Assembly (NCBI GenBank): GCA_000223315.2
Contig: AFUS01000005.1
Coordinates: 186,001-250,000, forward strand
Direction of reading: 5' to 3'
Source: Parvimonas sp. oral taxon 393 str. F0440
Lineage (GTDB): Bacteria > Bacillota > Clostridia > Tissierellales > Peptoniphilaceae
Length of the DNA stretch: 64,000 nucleotides
Made by a program: the position numbers and the translations under genes. The notes beneath the pieces are model-generated. The model saw nothing but the letters and a program-made list of their open reading frames with translations. It did no database searches and had not been told where the DNA came from. Every line of letters begins with the position of its first letter. Position 1 is the first letter of the stretch. This document shows, piece after piece, positions 22,043-32,106 of the stretch.

Positions 22043-23976
22043 TTAAATTGTAATATTATTTCTTCTCATTTTCCTTTTCTTCTGATTTTTTTGATTTTCA
22101 GTTTTTGATTTTTCTTCTACTTTCTTTTCTTCAACTTTTTTATCTAAATTATTAAGCTCTTTATTTTCTACAATATCTTTATTTGAATCTTCCTTTATAT
22201 TATTTTTTTCTTCTGATTTTAGAGATTTATCCTTATTTGAGTTTTTATCATCTTTATTTTCATCAGCTTTTTTATCCTCAAAATTAGGAATGTAATTATT
22301 ATCTTCTTCATCTTCATAATCTTCATCATCTGAAACAGCTTTTTTTGGCGCTTCAGGTAATTTCTTTTTATATCTAATCTCTCCATTTACTTTTTCAAAA
22401 TCAGCTAAACTGAATGTTAATGTCTCATCATTTATATAAACATAAGCAATATCTCCAATAATATTTACATCTGTTTCATCTTCAAGATTATAAACTTTCA
22501 TAAGATATTTCACTACTTCTTGTCTATCAACAGTTATTTTAGACTCAATTTCTGCATTTGGATTTTCAATTATATATTTTAGAGCAGATACTATTTCTTT
22601 TGCAGTACAATCTCCATATTGACCTGCTTTAGCATTTTGAATAATTTGCTTTATAGTTATTGCATGATAGTGATTCCCATGTAACCAATAAAAAATTCCT
22701 TTAGTTTCCCCGTTTGAGCCGTAAACAGCTAATGTTGTATTTAAATCTCCATAATGTCTCATTGCTCTAAGATTACTGTCAAGATATGGAATTACTTTAT
22801 CTTTTATTTCCGCTTTTACACTTTCATAAGTAAATAATTCATTTTCATCTACACCAATATCAGAATGGTCACTTCCTTCTTTGATATATTCTGCATCAGG
22901 ATAATGACTTTTTGGGTTTTCGTGAACAACTCCAACTTCCTTATCTCCAATATATAAATGCCAATGATCTCCATGATCTACAATTTTTGTTACACCTTTC
23001 GGCCATTCAAATGGTTTTTATTTTCATCTCCGTGATTACCTTGATATTCTCCAAATTCAGCTTCAGGATAAAGTGATTTTGGATTAGTATATGTGATTCC
23101 TTCATTCCCCTTTGAATCATAAATATGATAATGGTCTCCGTGTTTTAAAATCTTTACTATATCATATCTGTCAACAGGATTTTTTCCCAAAACATTTACT
23201 ATATTTAGATTCTTTCTAGCTTCAAATAATTTTTCACTAGCACTTGGAACATTTGGTTTTTCATTTTCTGTATTATCTTGTGAATCTCCATGATTTCCTT
23301 TATATTCTCCAACTTCTGCATTTGGATATTTTGAAGTAGGATCAGTATAACTAATATACTCTTTACCACTTTCAGTATATATATGCCAATGATCTCCATG
23401 TCTTAAAATCTTTACAACTTTATCTTTTTTCTCTTCAATAATATTTGTATGTGAATAGTTATTTGAATTTCCTCTATTCCTATTAGAACTATGTGAGCCT
23501 ACATAAGTTCCAACAGTAATATTAGGAAACATACTAGATGGATTTTCATAAGTTAAATATTCTTTTCCATCTGCTGTATAAACATGCCAATGGTCCCCGT
23601 GTTTTAAAATTGATGTTACATTTAATCCTCTTAACTTACTCTTTGAAACAACACTAACAAGAGAAAGTGAATTTCCATCGCCTAATTTTGAAGGATCTGT
23701 ATAAGTAATATGTTCTTTACCGTCTTTCGTAAAAACATGCCAATGGTCTCCGTGCTTATATGACCTGACTATATCATCTTTTTTTATTTCCGCATCAATT
23801 AAAACTTCTGTAGTTTCATCTTTTTTATAATTCGTTTCTTTTTCTACAAATTCAAATTTTTTAGTAGAAGATTTTTCCTTTTCTTCCTGTTTTTTTGAAC
23901 AGCTTGTAAGTAAAATTGCACTACAAACTAAAATCAAATTCATTTTATAAATTTTATTCTTTAAATTTTTACTCAT
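22043..23976 (-). CDS. Histidine-triad (Pht-like) lipoprotein, frameshifted
   Basis: This surface lipoprotein of about 644 residues has the lipobox LLTSC (Cys26). It carries six HxxHxH metal-binding motifs: HGDHWH three times, HGDHYH, HGDHWH again (in the 22763-22990 stretch) and HGNHYH. Each except the last sits in a repeat ending (L/I)TYxDPxSxYPxAE. The C-terminal part is a long charged tail rich in E/K/D/N. The frame breaks near 23005-23015; repair reads KPFEWPKGVTKIVDHGDHWH. Pneumococcal Pht proteins scavenge zinc and pass it to the AdcAII binding protein. Here an AdcA/ZnuA-like gene lies 9 bp upstream, so a shared zinc role is likely. Confidence 0.87.
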
Positions 23977-23985
23977 AATATCTCC

Positions 23986-24965
23986 CTATTCACTAAAAGA
24001 TTTAACTAAAGCATTTAAATTTAATTCCATTAACTTTAAATATCCCATTTCAATTTCTTCATCTGTCAAATTTTCCATTGTATATAAAGTATCTGTTTTT
24101 GTGTTAGTATTTTTAGCAAGTGTTTCTGCTACTTTTGGAGTTGCTTTTCCTTCAAAGAAAATTGTATTTATTTTATATTTCTTAACAAAATCTGCAATTT
24201 TTTGAAGTTGCTTTGCTGATGGTTCATCTTCCGGTGATATACCTGTTACTGCAACTTGCTTTAATCCATAATCATTTGCTAAATAGTTGAAAGCGGCGTG
24301 ACTTACAACAAAATATTTTTGTTTACTCGTAACTTTTGAAAGCTCTGTTTCAAATTTTTTGTCTAAAGCTCTAAATTCATCTTGTGCTTTTTTTAGATTT
24401 TCTTTATAATATGCTTCATTTTCAGGATCTATTGAAGAAATTTTTTTATAAATAGTATCAAGTTGAATAATTGCATTTTTTACACTAAGCCAAGTATGTG
24501 GATTTATTTTATCATGTCCATGGCTATCTTCTTTTTCATCTCCGTGATTATGTTCTTCTTCCAATCCATCTCCACTTTCTAACAAAGTTAAACCTTGTGA
24601 TAGATTTAAAAACTTATTTTTATCCTTAACCGTATCTTCAATCGCAGAAATAAAGGATTCCATATTCGCACCATTATATATAATCAAATCTGCTTTTATA
24701 ATTTCCTGCATATCTCCTGCTTTAAGTTCGAAGGAATGTGGTTCTTGATTTCCTTTTATTATCGTTTTAACTTCCATTTTATCCCCGACAATTCTCTTTG
24801 TAAGATCAGTTACAGGGAAAAAAGTAGTATAAATAACTTTTTTGTTTCCTTTTTGTTCAGTGGTTTTTTGTTCTTTAGTTTGTTCATTTTTATTTGATGA
24901 ACAAGCAACTAAAAACATACAACTAATCATAATAATTGAAATAATTTTTTAAATTTTGTATTCAT
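23986..24965 (-). CDS. Zinc/manganese ABC transporter substrate-binding lipoprotein (AdcA/ZnuA-like), frameshifted start
   Basis: This is a cluster A-I metal-binding protein. Features are the signal ending FLVACSS, IYTTFFPVTDLTKRIVG, the metal-ligand His in QEPHSFEL, a His/Glu-rich loop (EEEHNHGDEKEDSHGHDK), INPHTWLS, and VVSHAAFNYLANDYGL. The His-rich loop favours zinc. The in-track start at 24930 lacks a signal start. One A added to the run at about 24940 gives MNTKFKKIISIIMISCMF from 24965. No permease or ATPase gene is adjacent, so it either shares a distant transporter or works with the Pht-like protein downstream. Confidence 0.88.
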
Positions 24966-24982
24966 AAAAATCCCCTTTATTT

Positions 24983-25040
24983 TTAATGCAAATAATTCTT
25001 ATTTGTGTTAATATTATACTACTTATTTTTTATTTTTCAA
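24983..25040 (-). promoter_or_regulatory. Promoter and palindromic operator of the zinc-uptake operon
   Basis: TTGAAA (25035-25040) and TATAAT (25013-25018) are 16 bases apart on the minus strand. Immediately after the -10, at 24983-25011, the palindrome CAAATAA-GAA-TTATTTG is flanked symmetrically by TTAACA and CATTAA. This near-perfect 29-bp symmetry over the start site is expected for a metal-responsive repressor (Zur/Fur or AdcR type). The regulator is inferred from the genes it controls. Confidence 0.7.
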
Positions 25041-25062
25041 TAGTTAAAATCAAAATTTTTAC

Positions 25063-25100
25063 AAAAAAATACTACTTAATTGAAAAATCAATTAAGTAGT
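25063..25100 (-). terminator. Terminator after nrdAB
   Basis: ACTACTTAATTGA and TCAATTAAGTAGT form a perfect 13-bp stem around AAAA at 25071-25100. The A-run at 25062-25068 gives the U-tract on the minus strand. Confidence 0.88.
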
Positions 25101-25109
25101 TTTTAAATT

Positions 25110-26159
25110 TTATAAATCGTCTAAATCATCATCTATTACACTTGCTTTTGAATAAGCTGATGGTTTTGCTTCAAAGAAATCTGTCTTTATTGCATTTGGG
25201 TCTGAATACTCACTAACCCACTTCATGCTTTCTGGTTCTTCATCATAACCATCATAAAGTTTACCAAAGTTTAAAGCAGTGCTTCTTAAGTTTCCAAGAT
25301 ATTTTATATAATCTTCAACCATTTGCATTGTAAGACCTGGAATATTTTCCCCCAACACGTATTTTCCCCAAGCTATTTCTTGTTCTACACCTGTTTTAAT
25401 CATATCTTTATATACAGCAACTTTTTCTTCTGTAAATAATTCCGGTTCTTCATTTTGTAATTCTAAAATCATTTTTTTGAATAACCAAAGATGCGTATTT
25501 TCATCTCTATTTATATATCTGATTTCTTGTACTGAGCCAGGCATTTTCCCATTTCTTCCTAAATTATAGAAAAACATAAATCCTGAATAGAAGTAAACCC
25601 CTTCAAGAATATAATTTGCAACCATTGTCTTTACTAAACTATATGGATCTTTATTTTCTTGAAACTCATTATATAAGTCTCCAATGAATTTATTTCTTGC
25701 AAGAAGATGTTCATCATCTCTCCATTGATATAAAATATTTGTTCTTTCTTCAGGAGAACATATACTATCTAACATATATCCATAACTTTGTGAATGGATA
25801 GCTTCTTGATAAGCTTGAATAGTAAGACAAAGATTAATTTCATTTGCTGTAATATATTCTCCAATATATGGAAGATTAGCAGTTTGAATACTGTCTAAAA
25901 ATATAAGAAAACTTAAAACTTTATCAAAAGCAGTTTTTTCATATTCATCTAATATTTTATAATCTTTTAAATCTTGGAATAAATTTATTTCTTCCGGAAT
26001 CCAGAAATTATTCATGGCATTACGGTACCATTCAGTAGTCCAAGTATATTTTACATTGTTAAAATCATTTAGATTTGTTGTATTTCCATTTATCATTTTT
26101 CTTTTTGATAATTCAATATCTCCATTTTCATTAAATAGAGCTTTTTTATTTAATTCCAT
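25110..26159 (-). CDS. nrdB: Class I ribonucleotide reductase, beta (radical) subunit
   Basis: The beta subunit carries the di-metal site and tyrosyl radical that start nucleotide reduction. All ligands are visible: Asp89 (FLDSIQ), Glu119 and His122 (QEAIHSQSY), Glu186 (ILEGVYFYSGF), Glu220 and His223 (RDENTHLW). The radical Tyr126 follows EAIHSQS, so this is a tyrosyl-radical enzyme and not the Tyr-less class Ic. The 349-residue sequence is complete. It lies 12 bases after nrdA and shares its regulation. The C-terminus (ASVIDDDLDDL) is the acidic tail that docks on the alpha subunit. Confidence 0.95.
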   Translation of the reverse strand: MELNKKALFNENGDIELSKRKMINGNTTNLNDFNNVKYTWTTEWYRNAMNNFWIPEEINLFQDLKDYKILDEYEKTAFDKVLSFLIFLDSIQTANLPYIGEYITANEINLCLTIQAYQEAIHSQSYGYMLDSICSPEERTNILYQWRDDEHLLARNKFIGDLYNEFQENKDPYSLVKTMVANYILEGVYFYSGFMFFYNLGRNGKMPGSVQEIRYINRDENTHLWLFKKMILELQNEEPELFTEEKVAVYKDMIKTGVEQEIAWGKYVLGENIPGLTMQMVEDYIKYLGNLRSTALNFGKLYDGYDEEPESMKWVSEYSDPNAIKTDFFEAKPSAYSKASVIDDDLDDL

Positions 26160-26171
26160 AATATCTCCTTC

Positions 26172-28697
26172 CTATGCTGAACAGCTATCGCATTCTTCAA
26201 TATCTAAACTCTTACTTCTAATATAATAAATACTCTTTAAACCAACTTCACAAGATAAAATCAAAAGATTTAAAATTTGACTCATCTTATAGTCTGTTGT
26301 AATATAAAGATTTAAACTTTGTCCTTGATCAATATGTCTCTGTCTAACTCCACCGGCTTTTATAGACCAAGTTTGATCTACTTCGTGAGCATTTTCATAA
26401 AGCCAAAATGTTTCAGGAGTTAAATCAGGAGCAACTCTCGGAATAATTGAACCTTTTTTCTCTTCAAGGAAATATCTCATCATAACAGGATCTACACCTG
26501 CTGTAGTTCCTGCGATAATAGAAGTTGAACCTGTAGGAGCAACAGCTAAAAGATAAGCATTTCTAAGTCCGTTTTTAGCAACTTTTTCTTTAAGTTCAAT
26601 CCATTCTTCAGAATTGTATTCTCTTTTTTCAAAATATTTTCCATTTTGCCATTCTGAACCTTCAAAATATTTATAACTTCCTTTTTCTTCAGCAATCTTT
26701 GAACTTTCCTTAATAGCAAAATAATTTATTTTTTCATAAACTTTATCCATAAATTCTAAATGTTCTTCTGTTTGCCACATAATTTTATTTTTTACAAGAG
26801 CATGATGATAACCACTTGTTCCAAGTCCAATTGCTCTGTATTTTGCATTAGTTATTTTAGCAAAAGGCGTTGGATAGTAGTTTAAGTCAATTACATTGTC
26901 CAATGCTCTTATCATTGTAGAAACTACAAATTCCATTTCTTCATCATTTTTTAGGTCAATATTTCCTAGAACTAAACTTGCAAGATTACAAACTACAAAA
27001 TCTCCGGCTTTAACATCAGTTACAACATGATCTTCTCCATCTATTTGTAAAATTTTATCTTCAACATCTAAAATTTCTTTCATATTTTGCATTATTTCAG
27101 TACAAAGATTTGAAGAGTAAATCATTCCCTTATGTGAATTTGGATTTGCATTATTTGCATTATCTCTATTAAAAATAAATGGAGTTCCTGTTTCAACTTG
27201 ACTCTTTAGAATTAATTTAACTAAATCTTTTACAGTTAAAATTCTTTTATCAAGTCTTGGCTCTTTAATACAAAGTCTGTATTTTTCTTCCCACTCTTCT
27301 CCGTAAAAATCTTCCAAACAAAAGCCCATTACTTCTTTTACTTCATGCGGACAGAATAAATACCAATTAGAATTGATATTTTCCTTTGCTAAACGCCAGA
27401 ATAAATTAGGGAAACAAATAGCAGGGAAAACATCATGAGCTTTCATTCTGTCATCTCCATTATTTGTTCTAAGATTTAAGAACTCCGGAATATCTCTATG
27501 CCATACATCTAAATATACAGCACAAGAACCTTGTCTAACTCCTAGTTGATCAACAGCAACTGCTGTGTCATTAGCAAGTTTTATCCATCTGATAACACCA
27601 CCTGCAACCCCTTTAAATCCACGAATATCTGAACCATTGGCACGAACTTTCCCGAAATATAATCCCATTCCGCCACCATGTTTAGAAACTTGAGCAAAAT
27701 TATCTATACTTCTGTAAATTCCCTTTAATGTATCAGGAACTGTATCTATAAAACAGGAAGAAAGTTGATGGAACGGCTTTCTTGCATTTGACATTGTAGG
27801 AGTTGCTACAGTTGCCTTTAAATTACTAAGCACATCATAAACTTTTTTTGCAAAAGAAACTCTATCTTTTTCAGGAATTGCAAGATGCATCGCAATACCC
27901 ATAAACATTTCTTGCATTGTTTCAATTACTTTTTTATGTGAATCACAAATTAAATATCTCTTGTATACTAAATCTAAAGATGAATAAGTAAATAACTCAT
28001 CTCTACTGTTATCTATATACTTTTCAAGCTCATCAATATCATCATTTGAATAATTTTCTAAAATATATTCTCCATATAAATTAGCTTTTGTTAAAACTTG
28101 TATCTTTGATTTAAAATCAACAATATGCCATTCTTTTTCATAATTTGAAATTTCTTTATGAATTTTATAAGCATAAATTCTAGCAGAAATATATTCCCAA
28201 TTTGGATTTTCCTTTGAAGTCAATTCAGAAGATGCCTTTATCAAAAGCTCAACTTTTTCGTTCAAAGTTGAACTCGGTTTAACAAAGGATAAGAACTTTC
28301 TACATAATCTGTCAAGCTCATAACCCTCTGTTGAAAAATCTTTTTGAATTTTTGCAAGCACTTCAATCAAACTTTCATCTTCAATATATTCTCTAAAAGA
28401 ATTTAATTCTTTTCTTAGTGAATTTCTCTTTTCTCTATATAAGATATAACTTTTTAAAGTTTCATAATGATTATTCTTAGTTAAAGTCTTTTCAACATAA
28501 TCTTGAACTTCTTCAACACTTATACTTGAATTTTCATCCTTATCTTGTAAAATACTTTCAAATACCTCTTCTGCCAATTGTTTTGAAAGTACCTTTTTAT
28601 CTTCATCACCAACACTAATAAATGCTTTATAAATTGCATTTTCTATTTTAGAAATATCAAATGATACTTCTGATAAATCTCTCTTTATAATCCTCAA
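26172..28697 (-). CDS. nrdA: Class I ribonucleotide reductase, alpha (catalytic) subunit
   Basis: The alpha subunit reduces ribonucleoside diphosphates. The N-terminal ATP-cone (RIIKRDLSEVSFDISKIENA, about residues 2-95) is the overall activity switch. The barrel carries PTMSNARKPFHQLSSCF (active-site Cys), NLCTEI and the SGYHHALVKNKI region. The C-terminal EECDSCSA supplies the redox Cys pair. The start is TTG at 28697, after GGAGGTGATTTTG; the longer frame to 28754 covers the promoter and operator. At 841 residues it is a typical full-length class Ia-like subunit. Confidence 0.94.
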   Translation of the reverse strand: MRIIKRDLSEVSFDISKIENAIYKAFISVGDEDKKVLSKQLAEEVFESILQDKDENSSISVEEVQDYVEKTLTKNNHYETLKSYILYREKRNSLRKELNSFREYIEDESLIEVLAKIQKDFSTEGYELDRLCRKFLSFVKPSSTLNEKVELLIKASSELTSKENPNWEYISARIYAYKIHKEISNYEKEWHIVDFKSKIQVLTKANLYGEYILENYSNDDIDELEKYIDNSRDELFTYSSLDLVYKRYLICDSHKKVIETMQEMFMGIAMHLAIPEKDRVSFAKKVYDVLSNLKATVATPTMSNARKPFHQLSSCFIDTVPDTLKGIYRSIDNFAQVSKHGGGMGLYFGKVRANGSDIRGFKGVAGGVIRWIKLANDTAVAVDQLGVRQGSCAVYLDVWHRDIPEFLNLRTNNGDDRMKAHDVFPAICFPNLFWRLAKENINSNWYLFCPHEVKEVMGFCLEDFYGEEWEEKYRLCIKEPRLDKRILTVKDLVKLILKSQVETGTPFIFNRDNANNANPNSHKGMIYSSNLCTEIMQNMKEILDVEDKILQIDGEDHVVTDVKAGDFVVCNLASLVLGNIDLKNDEEMEFVVSTMIRALDNVIDLNYYPTPFAKITNAKYRAIGLGTSGYHHALVKNKIMWQTEEHLEFMDKVYEKINYFAIKESSKIAEEKGSYKYFEGSEWQNGKYFEKREYNSEEWIELKEKVAKNGLRNAYLLAVAPTGSTSIIAGTTAGVDPVMMRYFLEEKKGSIIPRVAPDLTPETFWLYENAHEVDQTWSIKAGGVRQRHIDQGQSLNLYITTDYKMSQILNLLILSCEVGLKSIYYIRSKSLDIEECDSCSA

Positions 28698-28724
28698 CAA
28701 AATCACCTCCGCAAATTTATACCC

Positions 28725-28780
28725 ATTATAAAACAAAATATATATAGAAATCAAATTTTATTTTTAACTATATATAGTAT
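28725..28780 (-). promoter_or_regulatory. nrdAB promoter with two NrdR-like boxes
   Basis: Box 1 at 28765-28780 has the core CTATATATAG, a full match to the NrdR box core CwAtATaTwG. Box 2 at 28735-28750 has ATATATATAG, one mismatch. They are 30 bp apart, about three helical turns, as usual for paired NrdR boxes. A TATAAT at 28725-28730 (minus strand) lies directly downstream of box 2. NrdR itself is not in the window. Confidence 0.7.
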
Positions 28781-28932
28781 GTTTTATAGTATTTTCAAAA
28801 ATTTTTTGGTGGAAATAAAAATATCACTACAAGTAGTAAAAAATTTTTTTAAATTTTTCTTAAACTAAGAATATAATAAAAAATATGATATAATATTCGT
28901 GATAATAAAAATTTTTTATGAAAGGAAAATTC

Positions 28933-29564
28933 ATGAGACTTAGAAAAAAATGGTGGGCAGTTCCGGAAATGAAAGAAAATGCTCAAGTAATATTTAATGC
29001 AGAAACTTAAAAGGAAATGGAACGAAGAATTTAAAATATAATCCAATAAATCTTGAACTCGGTTGTGGAAAAGGAAAATTTATAAGTGAAATTGCCGATG
29101 TAAATAAAGATATTAATTACTGTATATTAGATTTAGACACAAATGCAATAGTATATGCAACCAGAAAAATCAGAGATTTGGAATTATCAAATGTTCGTGC
29201 AATTCCCACAAATATTGAAAAAATTGATGAATTTTTTAACGAAAATTCTATATCCAGAATTTACATAAATTTCTGTAACCCTTGGCCAAAGAAAAGACAT
29301 CATAAAAGAAGGCTAACTCATCCCAACTTTTTAGCAAAATACAATAAATTACTTGTAGAAGAAGGAGAAATACATTTCAAAACAGATGATGACAATCTCT
29401 TCGAAGCAAGTTTAGAATACTTTAACGAAAATGGTTTTGAAGTAATACTAATTACATATGACTTAGCAAACTTTGACTATCCACAAAACATAGAAACAGA
29501 ATACGAAAATAAATTCAAATCATTAGGAATAAAAATAAAATTCTTAATAGCCAAGAAGAAATAA
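28933..29564 (+). CDS. trmB: tRNA (guanine-N7)-methyltransferase, frameshifted
   Basis: TrmB makes m7G46 in tRNA. The start MRLRKKWWAVPEM resembles the family N-terminus. The SAM-binding motif LELGCGKGKFISEIA follows, then NFCNPWPKKRHHKRRLTHPNFLAKY, the diagnostic PWPKxRHxKRRL segment. The C-terminus IETEYENKFKSLGIKIKFL is conserved. Between 28985 and 29040 about three bases are missing from A/T runs; repair reads ETLKGKWNEEFKN. Length after repair is about 211 residues. The start follows AAAGGAAAATTC. Confidence 0.88.
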
Positions 29565-29580
29565 TTATAAAAACAAACAA

Positions 29581-29613
29581 AAAGACAGCAATTCATACAA
29601 TTGTTGTCTTTTT
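29581..29613. terminator. Bidirectional terminator between trmB and the HAD gene
   Basis: AAAGACAGCAATT pairs with AATTGTTGTCTTT (one G-U) around CATAC. T-runs lie on both sides, so it can end both convergent genes. Confidence 0.85.
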
Positions 29614-29631
29614 AATTTATAAACATTCAAA

Positions 29632-30333
29632 TTATAAAGTTTTTAACTTTTCAATTAAATCTTCAAAACTTCCTTTTTCACAATTTACTTTACATTCAGG
29701 ATAAGTATAAAGATAATCCGTTACTAAATAACAATTCATCCCTGCACTACTCGCAGCAAATATATCTTGTCTTTCATCATTTCCAATCATCAAACAGTCT
29801 TTCGGTTCAACATCCAATTTTTCACATAAATCTAAATAATACTTTGGATTTGGCTTTGAAAAAGAACTATTACTATAATGAGTAACATAATCGAAGTCAT
29901 CAATATCTAGTCCTGTCCATTTCAATCTAACTAATGCATCTATAGGAAAAACTGGATTAGTAGCAAGAACAACTTTTCTTCCATTCTTCTTTGCAAGTTC
30001 AACGGCAACTTTCGCCAAACTATTTTCAGTTGAACACTTTTTTAACTTAGTAAAAAACTCATTTGCATAAAACTTTTTCAATACTTCTTTAACATTAGAT
30101 AAATCAATATTTATATTACTATTAAACTTATCCCAAAAGGCCTCTTCATTAGTTCTCTTTCCATCATTTTTAATTATTTCATGAGTTGCAGTCCAAATAG
30201 TTTCAACAAGCTTCTTACTATCAATATTATACTCTGAAAAAACTTTTGACAATTCCGCAAAATAAATATCAACAAATAATTTCTCATCTAAAGGAAGCAA
30301 AGTTCCATCCAAATCAAAAAATATAGCTTTCAT
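29632..30333 (-). CDS. HAD-superfamily phosphatase
   Basis: This 233-residue cytosolic hydrolase starts MKAIFFDLDGTLLPLDEKLF, motif I with the Asp nucleophile. Motif II is KVVLATNPVFPIDA, and motifs III/IV are SKPNPKYYLDLCEKL and CLMIGNDERQDIFAASSAGM. The cap is helical (FWDKFNSNINIDLSNV). The start is the Met at 30333 after GGAGGAAAA. Substrate unknown. Confidence 0.87.
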   Translation of the reverse strand: MKAIFFDLDGTLLPLDEKLFVDIYFAELSKVFSEYNIDSKKLVETIWTATHEIIKNDGKRTNEEAFWDKFNSNINIDLSNVKEVLKKFYANEFFTKLKKCSTENSLAKVAVELAKKNGRKVVLATNPVFPIDALVRLKWTGLDIDDFDYVTHYSNSSFSKPNPKYYLDLCEKLDVEPKDCLMIGNDERQDIFAASSAGMNCYLVTDYLYTYPECKVNCEKGSFEDLIEKLKTL

Positions 30334-30348
30334 TTTTCCTCCAAACAT

Positions 30349-30539
30349 ATTACTAATTACATCAAAAATTATATAAAAAGTAATATTAATTCAAAATTTA
30401 AAGTCTTTTAAAGAATAAATATATTATAACCTATTTTTTTACAAATTAGCAAATGAATAAAATAAATATATTAAGCATTAAAAATTTTCCCAAAATAATG
30501 TATTGTTAATAATTGATTGATATTTTCCTTTTCCTTAAC
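30349..30539. other. AT-rich spacer before relic CRISPR repeats
   Basis: No gene is visible. The region separates the HAD gene from two decayed CRISPR repeats. Confidence 0.5.
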
Positions 30540-30635
30540 ATTAACATTACAGTATGTTTCTATTTAAACGAATTGTAAAGTAACTATTAAGCATCATGAA
30601 TATAAATTTACATTACATTATGTTTCCATCTATAC
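30540..30635 (-). CRISPR. Two-repeat relic CRISPR array
   Basis: A copy of the 30-bp repeat with one mismatch at 30540-30569 and a second copy with four mismatches at 30606-30635 flank one 36-base spacer-like segment. They are separated from the next array by a membrane-protein gene and a hydrolase pseudogene. The decay suggests an old, inactive array end. Confidence 0.85.
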
Positions 30636-30675
30636 AAAAAGTTCGGTGTTAATGAAATTTATCAAATATATTTAT

Positions 30676-31182
30676 TTACATTAATGGAATAATTACCGTT
30701 AAAATGAATGCTAAAAGAATACTTGCAACACAAAATATAATAAGCTTATTCATTTGACTTTTCGTATTGAATCCAAAGTTGTCATATCCCTTCGCTCCGG
30801 CAGTTTCAGGGTAAATCTTTGCAGGCAACTTTAACTTTGTAAGCATAAGATAATCAAAAAATATGATATCAAATAATTTATATCCTTCAGTGATAATGAA
30901 AAATCTGATGAATGCACCAAAAAAAGACATATCAGTTTTTACCGTATCAACCATAGCCCATATAAAAACCGCTATTACTCCAACAAATCCGACTATCATA
31001 ATACATACACCAATTATATTCACCCAAGAAGCTCTGTCCGGTATCTTCTCCATCATTTCCTTTATATCATCAGGTGCACCAAAATGTTTAGAGCCGAACT
31101 TCGGAATCACAATAATAAAGTCCATCATCATAAATATAGCTAATAGACACACCAGTCCCAACATAATAAGCGTCTTAATCAT
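30676..31182 (-). CDS. Uncharacterised integral membrane protein
   Basis: This 168-residue protein has four hydrophobic spans: residues 3-30, about 55-80, about 90-112 (FFGAFIRFFIITEGYKLFDI) and a C-terminal span (LIIFCVASILLAFILTVIIP). A loop with KFGSKHFGAPDDIKEMMEKI sits after the first span. No known family is recognised. It lies between the relic repeats and the hydrolase pseudogene on the same strand. Confidence 0.6.
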   Translation of the reverse strand: MIKTLIMLGLVCLLAIFMMMDFIIVIPKFGSKHFGAPDDIKEMMEKIPDRASWVNIIGVCIMIVGFVGVIAVFIWAMVDTVKTDMSFFGAFIRFFIITEGYKLFDIIFFDYLMLTKLKLPAKIYPETAGAKGYDNFGFNTKSQMNKLIIFCVASILLAFILTVIIPLM

Positions 31183-31215
31183 CTAAATTATTTCTCCTAT
31201 AGTTTAATTTTATTC

Positions 31216-31545
31216 TTACAAAAATATTTTCAGTTTATATGCATATTCTTTCGGATACTCGTGCAAAAATTGTCCGTGTCACATACTTTCAAAAACTTCT
31301 GTTGAAATTTTAGCCAGATATCCTTTCAATTTCTTTTCACCCTTAGCTGAAATAGATTCTTCACTTCCACGTCAAAACAAGACCGGGTTAGAAAATTTTC
31401 TTAAATTATCTATAGTTTTTTGAATTATGGTAAAAAAATTTTTCCTATATCCCCTTATCTAATCAATCCTTAAAGTGGAATAATTTAAAAATTCTTTTAG
31501 TTTCTTTTTGAACAGTTTATCTTTCAGAAGCACTTCAAGCAATGT
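31216..31545 (-). pseudogene. Decayed alpha/beta hydrolase C-terminal fragment
   Basis: The minus strand gives NPVLF*RGSEESISAKGEKK, then KGYLAKISTEVFESM and *HGQFLHEYPKEYAYKLK. This is the Asp-region and catalytic His segment (GHGQFLHE-type) of an alpha/beta hydrolase. Two in-frame TGA codons replace residues, one of them the Gly before the His motif. The upstream part to about 31545 is weaker, with a further stop, and runs up to the first repeat of the array at 31550. No N-terminal half is present. Confidence 0.65.
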
Positions 31546-31549
31546 CGCA

Positions 31550-32106
31550 ATTTACATTACAGTATGTTTCTATTTAAACTTAGCTGCAAAACCAATCGTG
31601 CTTTTTATAGCTAAACTCATATTTACATTACAGTATGTTTCTATTTAAACCACGAAACAGAGCTTGTACTCGGAAGAACAATAAAATTTACATTACAGTA
31701 TGTTTCTATTTAAACTTAAGAAAGAAATATTATGGTTACACATAGAAGGATTTACATTACAGTATGTTTCTATTTAAACATTGTTCCACTTCATAAACTT
31801 GCACAATACAAACTTATTTACATTACAGTATGTTTCTATTTAAACAAAAAAAGAAATTTCAAAGTTTAAAGAATAATGCTCAATTTACATTACAGTATGT
31901 TTCTATTTAAACGCGAAGAAACTTGCTAGAATGAATGCTGAAGAAAATTTACATTACAGTATGTCTCTATTTAAACACTTGTTACATCATATACAACGAA
32001 AGAAGATGAAGATTTACATTACAGTATGTCTCTATTTAAACAAAGAAGTTGAAGATAAGAAGTTAGATTTTTCTAAATTTACATTACAGTATGTTTCTAT
32101 TTAAAC
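31550..32106 (-). CRISPR. CRISPR array, 9 repeats, 8 spacers
   Basis: The 30-bp repeat begins ATTTACATTACA and ends TTTCTATTTAAAC on the plus strand. Repeats begin at 31550, 31621, 31686, 31750, 31816, 31883, 31947, 32012 and 32077; spacers are 34-41 bases. The repeats at 31947 and 32012 share one T-to-C change (ATGTCTCT). The reverse complement ends ATGTAAAT, a type I-B crRNA handle, so I infer minus-strand transcription. The right flank does not resemble the leader of the large array, so this array probably has no leader of its own. Confidence 0.97.

Noticed and set aside
31216-31545. Recoding of TGA as an amino acid in the hydrolase fragment
   Set aside because: TGA serves as a normal stop for other genes here (for example the ABC-F/ligase overlap), Trp is coded by TGG throughout, and the fragment lacks its N-terminal half, so decay is simpler.
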